Shown piece after piece: positions 24,791 through 38,109 of a stretch of 64,000 nt of DNA (position 1 is its first letter; each line of letters starts with the position of its first letter). The stretch comes from Cercis canadensis (Eukaryota; Streptophyta; Magnoliopsida; Fabales; Fabaceae): assembly GCA_003255065.1 (NCBI GenBank), contig QAOA01008415.1, positions 1 through 64,000 on the forward strand, read 5' to 3'. The notes beneath the pieces were generated by a model. The model had not been told where the DNA came from, ran no database searches, and worked only from the letters and a program-made list of their open reading frames with translations. A program made the translations under genes and the position numbers.

Positions 24791-25172
24791 TTGGGTCATT
24801 CAACAGGATAAAACAAATGATCTTGTATGCCTAAACTTCCCACCACGCTTCAGGTGGCCGTAGAGGCTAGAAGTTCTCCTAACATGTTTTGAAAGAGTTT
24901 CTGATATTTTTCTTTCCAAAGCTTCTAACAAGTTGGTTATCTAGCGTTAGTCAGCTATAGGATTGAATCTCACTAGCATCCATTTTAACCTGTTTCTGAA
25001 GAACATAAACTATAACCATGACCATCAGCAGTTCCCACATTGGTATTTTGTGCATAAGGTAAACACCAAAACCGCAATTGACATGCAAATCCTTTGCAGC
25101 TCGCAATCAGTTAGTGAAGGAAAAATTCGTGACTGGCCCGATTCTGAACCTCGAGTCATAGAGATCGTCACA

Positions 25173-27251
25173 TCAGCTGGAACCAACATCAACTCCTCTT
25201 TGCTTCAGATAGTCCTTGGCCTCGACAATGTCCTTAAGAAAAAATGCAAAATAAAGCAACGTGCTGTAGTAACATGTCACAGAATATAATAACATTACCT
25301 CAAATGTTTTTTATGTCAATAACTTATATCTTAAGCAACAGTGGGAACATGAAGAATCAAGTAGAGGGATATCATATATCTAGTTGTAGTTTTCTGCCGA
25401 ATTAATTAGTTTAGGGGCATTTAGAAGGTGATCTGAGAATTCTATAATAACAATAATCATAGAACCACTATCTGAACACAAATTTCGAAATGGGGGAAGC
25501 AAAAGGAATATTCTACTTCTTTCTTTCACCCACCCTTGACTAAAAGGAGGGTAAGAAGATTCAATGCACCTTAGATCAACATCTGGCAGGGAATGGTAGT
25601 TAAACACGAATAATCATTGGGTCTATAATTTCCTGAATCTCTGAAAAAGCACTTTTGCATTTAGCTGAGAGCTTCTACTCTTTACCAACAAATTGAAGGT
25701 AATAGTGACAGTACTTAAAACACAAAAAACACACATATGGCAAAAGAGAGAAGGACTGACATAGATGGACAGGTGTATGTCTTTCAACAATTGACGTAAT
25801 TTGAAAGGATGACAGGAGTTTTTGACTGACTGCAATATCAAGCAGAGATCACCTACTCAATCTAGTTTAACATTCACAATAAGAAAGTACAAAGTTCAAA
25901 CCAGCAAAAGGATCCCCATGCCATGTTCCCCATTATCTGATTAATGAAAAGCTAAACATATGGCATTAATCCTAGAAGTTTAAAACATTATCTCTGTGAT
26001 AGTGTAACAAGACTTTGTAAGTTTTAACCTTATGAACCATGTTTAGGATTCTAGAGACTATTTTGCAGCTTTCAGAGTTAGATTCTTCAACTAATATATG
26101 TTAATATAGCATCTACCAAATTTACAAGCACAAATTAAGGAGAAATTATTATGTATTCCAGGTGTGCATATACTGTTAGACACATAAAAAGGTGAGCCCT
26201 ACCAGTCCCTTTTTTTGGTGGTATGTACGCTGGGTGTATTGAATAATCTCTCCAAATTCAGGGCATATACATCCATGGTTATGCATTTAGAAGGAGATCA
26301 AGTTATGAAACTCCCATATAACACAAGGAAAAGAAAAACATAGAATCAAATGTATGGTTATAATCACCATAATGATTAACAAAACCTTCTCCACCAAGTA
26401 CAAAGAGAAATTAGTTGCTTTCTCCTATACTAACTCAAATATATGGGCATTGGAAAGATAACTATTCTTGAGAGAAAGATTTCAAACACACACCAAGCCC
26501 CAACTGTTTTGTCCGAAAAATTATATCTATCCACATTGGAAAGTATTCTCACGTCTTGTACACATGATTGCATATTCTTAAAATTTTCATAATTCGTTTT
26601 GCTAAAACTGGGATGCAAATATTTCTTATCTGGTATGGGTCTAAAACGTTTTAAAATTGCCATATCCCCATACTGTATTGTATTTGTACCCATATCCATG
26701 CATCATGGATTCTAACTTATTGAACTTCAGACACTTACCACTTTTTTGGGCCAAAAGATAAAAATTCATGATTCTTTTTGCAGCTGTGAAAATTATGAAA
26801 TGCACAAACATGCAAGAGGGTAAGCACCACATATGCACACATACCACATACGAAAACATGCACAGGTACATTAGAAAAGAGCAAAAACTATTGAAAAAAT
26901 TATAATATGGCAAGTCTGGTAAATAATGGAAACAAAAATAACTACCTGCTGCAACAGCAGTGCTTCTTGAGGACATGTTGGGAATTGCATGAGACCAACT
27001 CCAACCATTAATAGACCATAGCATCCTAAAGAGACAATAAAGTAGATAGGCAGCTGGGCAGAGGACAAAAACAAGGCATGATCAGCATTATGCAGACTAC
27101 CATTCTACTAAGCATAAAGAATCAAGAAAATAATGACATGAACTCGTACCAACCAAGTATGGCTGTGTGGAACCACAGAAGTTTGTATAAGGCTGACCCA
27201 TAAAGCAGTGACAGCCATTAATAATGTCATAATCTTCACAATATGCTTCAT
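25173..27251 (-). CDS. DPM3: Dolichol-phosphate mannosyltransferase subunit 3
   Basis: Three coding exons on the minus strand: 27251-27150 (34 codons), 27053-26946 (36 codons) and 25232-25173 (19 codons plus stop). Together they give 89 residues, the length of Arabidopsis DPM3. The start is MKHIVKIMTLLMAVTALW. Two hydrophobic segments (residues ~6-26 and ~35-57) are followed by the conserved LMQFPTCPQEALLLQQ and the soluble tail DIVEAKDYLKQRGVDVG. DPM3 anchors and stabilises the catalytic DPM1 in the ER membrane, where Dol-P-Man is made for N-glycans and GPI anchors. All borders are GT-AG. A 5' UTR exon probably lies near 28548-28680, spliced to just before the ATG (acceptor tttcag, ~27264). 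Confidence 0.92.
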
Positions 27252-28547
27252 CTATCAATCTGAAATTGGCCTTGAAACCTGAATGTATTCCAACAGAAAA
27301 GAAAGGAAAATCCATTTAAGAGAGAGGGGAGGAGTGGAAACAAACAAATAGATTATGTGTGCATGTGTTTGCGTAACAGTGGTTAATTTCATATCTGCTG
27401 CATGCTGAGAACACATTAACAGCAACAATGCTTCACAAAGACCAGTCTGCAAGGACGGAATAGGCTGGTCCAAAGCTGAACTATAGGAGATTAAAAACAA
27501 TTCCATTAGCCTCATGGCCCTCATCTGATTAGAAGAGACCAAGCTGCAAGCTATATAATGTAGAGGGTTTAAATCTTTTGTCTCTGAAAAGCAGGAAGCC
27601 ATTTAATATGATTGCTATTTTGATGCACTTAAGACAATATCATCATCATCCTTCATCATGGCATCAAAAATTGTCACAACGTTTTGTTCCGAATGCAAAT
27701 TTTCTTATTCTTAATTCCCTCATCTCAGAGTTGACAAAAAATAATAAACTTTATTTATAATTTCTATGAGATGTCACCCCTTCCTTGTGTACCATGTGTT
27801 TCTTTTTCCTGATTTATCTTGTATGACAAAACACAGTAAATACAGTCCCTGACCTTAAGCAAACCAATTCCATGGAAACATGAAAATGAAGCCAGAAAGC
27901 CCAAGAACTCTATGGCCAAACATGGCAAACAATACTATAAGATTTAAAATATTCTCATGAAGAAGGGCTCAATGCAGATAAAGAACTTAGTTGATTAACA
28001 AAATCCAAAATGCAGCTTAAGTAGCTAAAGCTGCAGTTCAATATAACTCAAAAACCTTGCGCAATTTCCCAGCATCATTTGGCATTTTCAGGTGGAAATC
28101 ATAGTACATCAAACGCATTCAAAATTTTCCATCTTAAACTGTTATCAACACAGAGAAGAAGATTTCTTATTCAAATAGAAATTTCTAACATTTCTCAAAT
28201 AGAGAATAATTATCCCAAACACACATACCCATTGAGGTTGACCATTTTTTAAATTCAGAATGCTAGCTAACAACCTTCACATCAAGGGTTGCAAAATCAT
28301 AATGATATTTCACTGACCAGAATAAAATAAATTTTTTTTTTTAAAATCACTAATTTCTCTTGCTAAGCTTCATCTTTCTGTTTATTTGCTTCTTCAGCTA
28401 CAAACAAAGATATCATACGTGTTTGGGGTGCCTTCTCGCGCGATACAAGTGAAATATCGGATCACGCGAAACCGGGACAAATATACAATCAATATTCCGA
28501 TATTCCACCGTTTCGATGGAATCGGCTTCGTCATTATCTGAATATAT

Positions 28548-28680
28548 CCTACCTTTTTCCGACGACGATAAAGACGCTCCGCCGTAGACGACGGAGGGAT
28601 GATTCGAAGACGAGAATGGTTGACGATCTCAACAAAAGCCAATTCTTGCAGCTTAGTGTGTGTCATCACTCATCACTGGA
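28548..28680 (-). other. DPM3: Likely 5' UTR exon of DPM3
   Basis: The minus strand here is locally GC-richer (ccgtcgtctacggcggagcg), lies immediately upstream of DPM3, and ends in a good donor (cggaaaaag|gtaggata). Its own short open frame has no recognisable homology. A non-coding leader exon spliced over a 1.3-kb intron is the simplest reading. The transcription start is not resolved. Confidence 0.45.
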
Positions 28681-28689
28681 ATTTCTCCT

Positions 28690-30229
28690 ATCATATTATA
28701 TTATTAACTTAATCCTCCAACTTTACGAATTAACACTTATGACCCAAAAAGTTGACATGCTACATATTCTCATCCCCAAACTAAGAGGGTGCAACAAAAA
28801 ATATTTTCAAGTGGGTGCTACTTGGTAGTTTGTTGTATTTTTAAAATCCCCTTTTCTTATGTTGTAGTTAAAAGTTTTAAATTGAAAGGGATGAAATGGA
28901 ATGATTAATCAAAGGGAGGGGAAGGAGGGGAGTTATTTGCCCCTTGTTTAGATGTTTAAGTAAGAAAGAGATGGTAATTATTTTTTTCTTATTTAAGAGT
29001 TAAAGTAAAAGTGGAGAAAAAGGATAACTTATAAAAATAAAATTTTAATATATTCTTGTGTTCTAAAATTTAAAAAGACTTCAAGGGATATGTAAATAAT
29101 TTCATAAATTTTTTAATTGAAAAGATGTTCTATTTGAGGGATAAAATTTAAAGGTTTGAGGAGAAATAAATGAAACTGAGTTCTTTTCTATTTCATTAAT
29201 TTTTCTTACTTAAAAATCTTTCAAATAATAAAATATTATTTTTTCTCTTTCCATTCTATTGAATTCCCTCTATTCCATCTATAAATATAGCATTAAAATG
29301 AGGTTAATTGACATAAATAACGAATATTTAAAAATAAATTATTAAAATATAAACTTTGTGAAACTATTTATTCAAATGCCAATGTTTTAAAATTTTTATT
29401 AAGGTGTTTTTATACTAAATCTCTTAGATTTTATGCTGTTTTAGTTTTAAATTATATTAACACAATTATTAATTTAAATTTTATTCCATTAATATTTAAG
29501 TATTAAAAAAAGGCTTAATTACAATTTTGGTCTCCCAGTTGAATATTTTGGTCCCCCTTCTTTAAAAATGAACTATTGAGTCCCTCTATATTCATAAAAT
29601 GTACAAGTTTAGTCCATTTATCTTTAAGTCAAAATTCTTAGGTTTATTTCAAGGTGTAAAGTTCTCNTTTTTTTTACTTAAAAATATTTCAAATAATAAA
29701 ATATTATTTTTTCTCTTTCCATTCTATCGAATTCCCTCTATTCCATCTATAAATATAGCATTAGAATGAGGCTAATTGATAGGAATAACGAATATGTAAA
29801 AATAAATTATTAAAATATAAACTTTGTGAAACTATTTATTCCAATGCCAATGTTTTAAAAATTTTTATTAAGGTGTTTTTATACTACATCTCTTGGATTT
29901 TATGCTGTTTTAGTTTTAAATTATATTAACACAATTATCATAATTTAAATTTTATTCCATCAATATTTAAGTATTAAAAAAAATTTGTGGTATGGTGCTG
30001 ACATGGGAATCCGGTAACACACTCTCATAACCATAACCGTACAAATTACTTTGACATGAAGTAGCTGCCACGGTGCATGCCACTTGGCAAGGGTAAACCG
30101 ACCCAAAATTTTCACCAGGTAGCATTGCTTTTCTTGGCAATCCTATTCTAAACTCCTGATCATTCTCTTCTCCAAACTCTGCAATTCCAGTTTGTCTTTC
30201 TCTCCGTCTCCGAAGATTAACAGCGCATC
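28690..30229. other. Intergenic AT-rich DNA with a duplication across an N; FHA2 promoter at the end
   Basis: Bases 29195-29510 recur at 29668-29985 with scattered SNPs and small indels, and an N sits at 29667. In the first copy the text after gtattaaaaaaa enters a MITE-like sequence (cttaattacaattttggtct); the second copy runs straight on. This looks like two alleles, one with an insertion. Bases 30000-30229 should hold the promoter and 5' UTR of the next gene. Confidence 0.6.
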
Positions 30230-33200
30230 ATGGGAACCGCCGCCGCCGGCGATGTTGAGGCCGGCTTCGCGAAGCTGCAAGGCGAGGATTTCGAGTACTA
30301 CATGCAAACCTACTCCATCATCCTCGGCCGGAATTCCAAGAAATCCACGGTCGACGTTGACCTCTCTAGCCTCGGTGGCGGCATGAACATCTCTCGCCAC
30401 CATGCCCGCATCTTTTACGACTTTACGCGCCGCCGCTTCGCCCTTGAGGTGCTCGGAAAAAACGGGTGTCTCGTCGAAGGGGTGCTTCACCTCCCTGGTA
30501 ACCCACCCGTGAAGCTCGATTCTCAGGATTTGCTTCAAATTGGGGACAAGGAGTTTTATTTCCTCCTACCCGTGAGGAGTATTTTGGGAGGGCAGCTTGG
30601 GCCAAGACATTATGTGGGTCATTCTTCAGTGGGAGCAGGAGGGGCAGTGGTGCCGCCGCACTATAATTACCATTTAGCCACCACAGCGGCAGGGTCTGGG
30701 GCATTGGTAAAGAAAGGAAGGAGGGAGTACTATGAGGAGGATTATGAGGATGAAGATGACATTGGTGGTGGTGGTGGTAGTAGCGGGAAGAAGCTGAGGA
30801 GGGATGGGTATGAAGGTTATGGGTATAGTGGCTCAGGCGGCAAGGCTTCCTTGGCAGGATCATTGGGTTAGTACTTCATCCATTTCTGCTTTCAGTGTCA
30901 TCCGGCAATTGGTTCGTGCTATTGCTTGGTGGTTCTGTTTCTTTTTCTTTTTCTTATATATCTATATGACATTTGACATTGTGTATTTGGTTCAGAGACT
31001 CTTGTGCTTTTTGAATTTTTATCATGGGACATTAGTAAAATATGTATAGCATTAACTGGACATTGCAGTCTGGTTCTCTTAGCCATGCCATTCATGTCGT
31101 CGGCAAATTTTTGTGGAATGAACTGTTTATAGTAGTGTTTACTGGGATTTTATGCCATTTTCTTTTTCTGTTTTGCTATATGTGGTCCTGTTGGATTTAA
31201 CTATATCGATGCCATTATTCGTTACAAGCGGCAGCATTTAAAATTGTTCGACTGCCAAGGCTTACTAGTTTCTTTCTTCATGTACTTCAGCACTCAGTTT
31301 GTGACAGGTCTTCTGTCAGTCACAAGTTTTTGTTTGTTGAGTGGGAACCCTGTTTATATTATAAACTTCATTCTTATTAACCATATTTCTGTTAATTAAT
31401 TGGTATTCTTGATTTTTTCTTTGTCCTTATGGGACTTCAGGTGTATTTTATTAAATGGTTGAACTGATATTATAAGGATTCAATTTCAGTTTATTTTACT
31501 TATTAATTAAATTTGGTATTTCAAGTTATTAGGGCGGGGTCACTGAACTTGGATTAACCTATGAACACTTTACCATCTCTTAGTTTAACATCTAGTGAAT
31601 CTTGCTGATATTGGTTTTAAATTACTCTATTCAGTCATTATTTGGATTTGCCTAGTTGAGACATAATATGTAGTGGGTCTTTTTATAAGATTTAGTGATT
31701 TAGAAGATTTTTAGGAGGTTAGATGGCTTTAAAAGTGCACTCATCTCCTTAGGAAGTCATGTTATCAAGGTAATGTATGTTGCTCTAATATTCCTCTTGT
31801 CCTTGACTACGATCACAATTGGAATTGCTATTGTTGGGTGAATTGAGAGGATCATGGAGACTTCCCTTTGTCGAGGGTTGGGGATGACAAAGAAATCATT
31901 GAGTTAGTTGGGAGCTTTTTTGTAGGCCAAGGATGGAGGATAGAATAGGTCTATGTAATTTGGCGTATACAAAAGTTGACGAGTAGTAACTATGGTCTTC
32001 AATAGAATGGGTAGGATTCTTATGAGGGAATACTGGGCATGGAGTCCCTGCCCCCTGGAACTTCTCTGCTTATATGAATTATTCTTTTTCAGCTTTGTTG
32101 AGATCCCCATGTGTAATGGTTCTCACATTTGATTCATGGGAGGATTCATAAGGAAGAGGTATTCCTTTGTTCTTCTCTGTTGTTTGCCATCTTTCTAACT
32201 AGTATGTTACCTCCTTTCACACATTTTATGCCTTGCTAGATTCCCAAATTGTTTGGAATTTCCATTTCTTCAAGAACCTCAATGATATGGAAAGTTCTAA
32301 TTTGGTTTCACTTCTTGCTCTGCTGTAGTCATTCCATTTTTCTGTGCTCATGGATTGAGGGATTTGGTCTTTGGATTTTTTTAATACCTTTATGTGTAAA
32401 TTTTTCTTCATTTCTCATCTCTCCTACCCTAGTGGGAAGAAGGTAAGGTCCTTGTAAGGTTGAAACATTTGTTTGACTTGTGGCATCAACTAGATTAATC
32501 CAGAGGATCTATTACAAGTTGCAACTTTGAAGCCTCATAAACAGTATCCCTGGATATGTGTCATGTGTGTTAGATGTTTTGTGACTGGCTGCCATTTGTT
32601 ATTAACATTGTGCAGTGGCTTGGATTATTTGGTTTATGCTTATTGCCATGTTTGGTGAAATTGTGTTTACTTGAGAATTTTGAACAGTCTTGGTTTATCA
32701 TTTCAAAGGCTTTGGGAGCAGAAAGGAGACTGGGGATCTGAGATATTTACTTTATGTGCAGCGTTTTGTTGTCTATGGTTGGATATTTATGCCTCATGCC
32801 AGAATGTTTAAGTGGAGATCTTTCACTGTACAACTTGTGTGGGGTAGGATTGTTTTATTAGCTTTTTTATGTTGTTTGGTTAGTAGTTTTTTCAAAGGAG
32901 TGTTTCTGATGGATATTTGTGGGGATTAGAGGGCTTTATTGATTTGTATTTTCTTCCTTTTTGAGTTCTTGATACTTAATTAACCTTAAGAGTTTGCTAG
33001 TAGTTTCAATGCAGTTCAGGGAATTCAAAACTAAATGACAGAAAAGATAGATCATAGGTGATCGAGTGATTGAACTTAGTGTCCATTTAAGTCCCACATC
33101 CTTGGACAATTCTAGAAATCTGAACCTGGTATTAGATTTGCTATAAAAGTTTCTTCTAATTTTTGAACCATCTGCGTTAAAAACACTACATTCTTCCTCT

Positions 33201-36200
33201 GAAATATGCATAAAAATACCCAATCTGGATCTGAATGGATTCTTCTTTATTTATTTATTTTTTATATCTCTTTTGACTAAGGTTTGGACTACTTATCAAT
33301 GCACAGATTCTGGAGTACAAAATTTTGTAAAATCAACATTGATTATATAACTATGGCCAAAAGAAAAAAAGAACATTGATTATATAACTGGGGAATAAAT
33401 ATCAACTACTATATATTATTGAATTACTAGAATCAGATGTAGGATATTACGAATAATTAAGATTGTATATGGCTGTCAATACCAACATTAAACATTTAGT
33501 TTTTTTATTCTAATTTTCTCATAAATCTTGAGCCCTTGGGTTAGGGTTGGAACAAATCACGTGAGAAATCTTGAGCACTTGAGCTCATTTGTGGTTATAT
33601 TGATTATTGAAGGACATGTAGGAATTGAAGATCTCCCTGATCAGCACATTAGTGATGCCATTATGTGAAGCTCTGTTGTACATAATCAGCATCAAGGGTC
33701 TATACATGGCATGTGTTTGTCAATTTTTAACTATGCTATGTTCTCATATGCTTTTCTGTTGACTTCTGTTCATTGCCCAGCCCATTTTTTATGTGTAGTA
33801 ACAATATAAAAAAGGAAAAGTGTAGTATTTCCAGCAAATCTGCCACTCTTTTCATTATAAATGTTGTCTCTGTTTCTGTGGATGTCGTCCTTGACAGGAT
33901 AGAATAATCTCGTGCAACCAAAGTATCACGGTCCATAGTTTTATACACCATATAAAAATGCTAAATTTGAGAAACATTCCTTAGGCAGACACTTCACATT
34001 GTATTATTAGGTTGCTCAAAATTATATATATATATATATATGGCACCTACATAAATATTTTTATAAGGATGTATGGACTAATTAACATTTTATAGCGTGG
34101 CCAAAGTCTTATTTCCCTACACGTAATAGATTTTCTGCTTTCTCTTTCTTTGAAGTTAACAGATTCTCTCGTTTTGGATGCAAAGAAGTGAGTTTAAACC
34201 CCAATTCTGTCTGATTGCCTCCTACTTTTATCCAAAGTATATAAGTAAAACTATCACACACAATTCTGTTGTGACTCATTTTCAAATGTGGATTTATATG
34301 GAGAATTATTTTCTTGTTTCCCTTTAAATGCTTTGAAATGAACCAAGAGAAAGTCCATGTGTATGACCTAAGCTTTGTATATTGTATTTTCTATTAAAAA
34401 CGACTCCAATTCCTTATGCGTTTACATTTAAATCCAACTTGATTCTGTAAGACTTAATGCATGGACTCTTGGAATTTATATTGTAGCTTATGATATATAC
34501 CTTCATTGAGATGGTCTGGTTCCTGTAGATAAGAAAGCAGAAGCCAGATCCCGAGTAGATCGAGACGCTGACAATCTTCAGCTTCAACAATTGGAGGAAA
34601 AGGATGTAGTATCTTCTGTAGCTACTGTTCTCTCTGATCTTTGTGGTCCTGGAGAATGGATGCCTATGGAGAAACTTCACACAGAGGTTAGTTCTGACCA
34701 CTATTTGTTTTTTGTTGCTACTTAATTTTATCACTTTCATGATTCTTCATGCTTGAAAGAATGAAAGATCTTTCTTTTCCATTTTATTTAATCACATTTA
34801 GTAATGATCTTGAGCCTGATGCCCAGTGAGAGACTCTGGTGTTTTAAGGCTGACAACAGAATTCTAAGAGTCTCTAAGTGGTTCCCAGTAAAAGTCTAGA
34901 TCAGCTCAGAGTCTCAACTGCTTACAGTAAAATGTTCTTTGCATTTGCATAACAATTCGTTGTACCTATGTATTTAAGGAGTGGTAGTGTTGGGGTACTG
35001 TTTATGAGGCTTATTGCAATCATCCAGATTCTTTTGAACACATTTTTTACATAACAATAATCTTTGATTTTGAAAGTACTTTTGTTGTAACATCGATGTT
35101 CTTATACTTTATTGCTAATTAGCTGTTCTTATTTGTCTAGTGTTATGATACTTCTTCATGTAGTTTCACACCGTTTACCATCTAGATAGGGCACAACTAT
35201 GTCAACATTTTATCCTTTAATTCTTTCCTTGGTGAGAAGTGAAACTTGGGAATGTAGAAAATAAAGAAGGCACTCAAAATTGAAAGTTGTAGAAAGGTTT
35301 AAATTTTCACATGTTTGTGCTTGGTAGAAAAAATAAAAAATGAGATGATTGAAATTTTATTTATTTGTATTCTTGATATTGTATTTCTATCTCGTTCTCA
35401 TCTCAAATTTGGGACTAAAATATTAGTTAACAATGGAATGGAAAATGGTGATTGTTCCTTTTTTATTCCATCCTCATTATTTTCTTTCCAAGCAAGCATA
35501 TAATCAGATCCACTCATTTAATGCTCCTATTTTTCCTCCACCCACTTCCATCTCCGCCAAGTACACTAAAATATTTATATAAAATGCATTATGAATGTAA
35601 AACATTTGCTTGGGTTAGACACAAACTTATGTATTCAAACTTTAAATGCTTTATTGTTCAGTTGGTGGAGCAATATGGCAATGTTTGGCATCACAGTCGA
35701 GTAAGGAAATATCTCACATCAGAGGACTGGCCTGGTCCTGAATCCAAAGGGAAGCCTTGGTATGGTTTACTTATGTTATTAAGGAAGTACCCTGAACATT
35801 TTGTCATCAACACGAGATCCAAGGGGCGGGTCACTCTGGAGTTTGTTTCGCTNTATGTGAAGCTCTTTTGTACATAATCAGCATCAAGGGTCTATACATG
35901 GCATGTGTTTGTCAATTTTTAACTATGCTATGTTCTCATATGCTTTTATGTTGACTTCTGTTCATTGCCCAGCCCATTTTTTATGTGTAGTAACAATATA
36001 AAAAAGGAAAAGTGTAGTATTTCCTGCAAATCTGCCACTCTTTTCATTATAAATGTTGTCTCTGTTTCTGTGGATGTCGTCCTTGACAGGATAGAATAAT
36101 CTCGTGCAACAAAAGTATCACGGTCCATAGTTTTATACACCATATAAAAATGCTAAATTCGAGAAACATTTCTTAGGCGGACATTTCACATTGTATTATT

Positions 36201-36222
36201 AGGTTGCTCAAAATTATCTATC

Positions 36223-36256
<34 letters not shown>

Positions 36257-38109
36257 TAACTATGGTGGCACCTACATAAATATTTATATAAGGATGTATG
36301 GACTAATTACCATTTTATAGTGTGGCCAAAGTCTTATTTCCCTACACGTAATTGATTTTCTGCTTTCTCTTTCTTTGAAGTTAACAGATTCTCTCTTTTT
36401 GGATGCAAAGAAGTGGAGTTTAAACCCCAATTCTGTCTGATTGCATCCTACTTTTATCCAAAGTATATAAGTAAAACTATCACACACAATTCTGTTGTGA
36501 CTCATTTTCAAATGTGAATTTATATGGAGAATTATTTTCTTGTTTCCCTTTAAATGCTTTGAAATGAAACAAGAGAAAGTCCATGTGTATGACCTAAGTT
36601 TTGTATCTTGTATTTTCTAATAAAAGGACTCCAATTCTTTATGCTTTTACATTTAAATCCAACTTCTGTAAGACTTGATGCATGGACTCTTGGAATTTAT
36701 ATTGTAGCTTATGATATATACCTTCATTGAGATGGTCTGGTTCCTGTAGATAAGAAAGCAGAAGCCAGATCCCGAGTAGATCGAGACGCTGACAATCTTC
36801 AGCTTCAACAATTAGAGGAAAAGGATGTAGTATCTTCTGTAGCTACTGTTCTCTCTGATCTTTGTGGTCCTGGAGAATGGATGCCTATGGAGAAACTTCA
36901 CACTGAGGTTAGTTCTGACCACTATTTGTTTTTTGTTGCGACTTAACTTTATCACTTTCATGATTCTACATGCTTGAAAGAATAAAAGAACTTTCTTTTC
37001 CATTTTATTTAATCACATTTAGTAATGATCTTGAGCCTGATGCCCAGTGAGAGACTCTGGTGTTTTAAGGCTGACAACAGAATTCTAAGAGGCTCTTGAG
37101 TGGTTCCCAGTAAAAGTCTAGATCAGCTCAGAGTCTCAACTGCTTACAGTAAAATGTTCTTTGTATTTGCATAACAATTCGTTGTACCTATGTATTTACA
37201 GAGTGGTAGGGTTGGGGTACTGTTTATGAGGCTTATTGCAATCATCCAGATTTCTTTTGAACACATTTTTTACATAACAATAATCTGTGATTTTGAAAGT
37301 ACTTTTGTTGTAACATCGATGTTCTTATACTCTATTGCTAATTAGCTGTTCTTATATCTTCTTATTTGTCTAGTGTTATGATGCTTCTTCATGTAGTTTC
37401 ACACCTTTTACCATCTAGATAGGGCACAACTGTGTCAACATTTTATCCTTTAATTCCTTCCTTGGTGAGAAGTGAAACTCGGGAATGTAGAAAATAAAGA
37501 AGGCACTGAAAATTGAAAGTTGTAGAAAGGTTTAAATTTTCACATGTTTGTGCTTGGTAGAAAAAATAAAAAATGAAATGATTGAAATTTTATTTATTCG
37601 TATTCTTGATATTGTATTTCCATCTCGTTCTCATCTCAAATTTGGGAATAAAATATTAGTTAAAAATGGAATGGAAAATGGTGATTGCTCCTTTTTTATT
37701 TCATCCTCATTATTTTCTTTCCAAGCAAGCATATAATCAGATCCACTCATTTAATGCTCCTATTTTTCTCCACCCACTTCCATCTCCGCCAAGAACACTC
37801 CAATATTTATAGAAAATGCATTATGAATCTAAAACATTTGCTTGGGTTAGACACAAACTTATATATTCAAACTTTAATGCTTACTTGATTATTGTTCAGT
37901 TGGTGGAGCAATATGGCAATGTTTGGCATCACAGTCGAGTAAGGAAATATCTCACATCAGAGGACTGGCCTGGTCCTGAATCCAAAGGGAAGCCTTGGTA
38001 TGGTTTACTTATGTTATTAAGGAAGTACCCTGAACATTTCGTCATCAACACGAGATCCAAGGGGCGGGTCACTCTGGAGTTTGTTTCGCTTGTGTCTCTA
38101 CTCTCATGA
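30230..38109 (+). CDS. FHA2: FHA domain-containing protein, FHA2 type
   Basis: Exon 1 is 30230-30866, exon 2 is 34529-34686 (again at 36750-36907) and exon 3 starts at 35662 (again, complete, at 37900-38109). Using one copy of each gives 334 residues in frame. An N-terminal FHA domain (about residues 27-110) has the phosphothreonine-binding residues GR (ILGRNSKKS), SRHHARI and NG (LGKNGCLVEG). A Gly-rich and acidic linker with a basic GKKLRRD patch follows. The conserved C-terminal domain begins KKAEARSRVDRDADNL and ends GRVTLEFVSLVSLLS. Arabidopsis FHA2 is a nuclear protein related to yeast Fhl1/Ifh1-type ribosomal gene regulators; that role is inferred. The doubling of exons 2-3 coincides with an N at 35853 and is probably an assembly artefact. 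Confidence 0.88.
33660..38088 (+). repeat. 2.2-kb direct duplication separated by one N (FHA2 exons 2-3)
   Basis: 33660-35852 and 35854-38088 align over their full length with a few percent substitutions, small indels and a longer (TA)n(CA)n microsatellite in the second copy (about 36215-36255). The first copy stops inside exon 3 at the N, whereas the second continues through the stop codon. Coding exons are nearly identical. This fits two haplotype contigs whose overlap was not collapsed. Confidence 0.85.

Noticed and set aside
26641..27074. Hydrophobic minus-strand frames longer than the DPM3 exons
   Set aside because: They read through the DPM3 splice sites into introns. Only the part within 26946-27053 is coding.
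30143..30863. Long reading frames on the minus strand opposite FHA2 exon 1
   Set aside because: They are shadows of the GC-rich coding exon in other frames and show no homology of their own.
34529..36907. FHA2 as a gene with two true copies of exons 2 and 3
   Set aside because: The first exon 3 is cut at the N and a protein with both copies would be abnormal for the family. An unmerged contig overlap explains it better.
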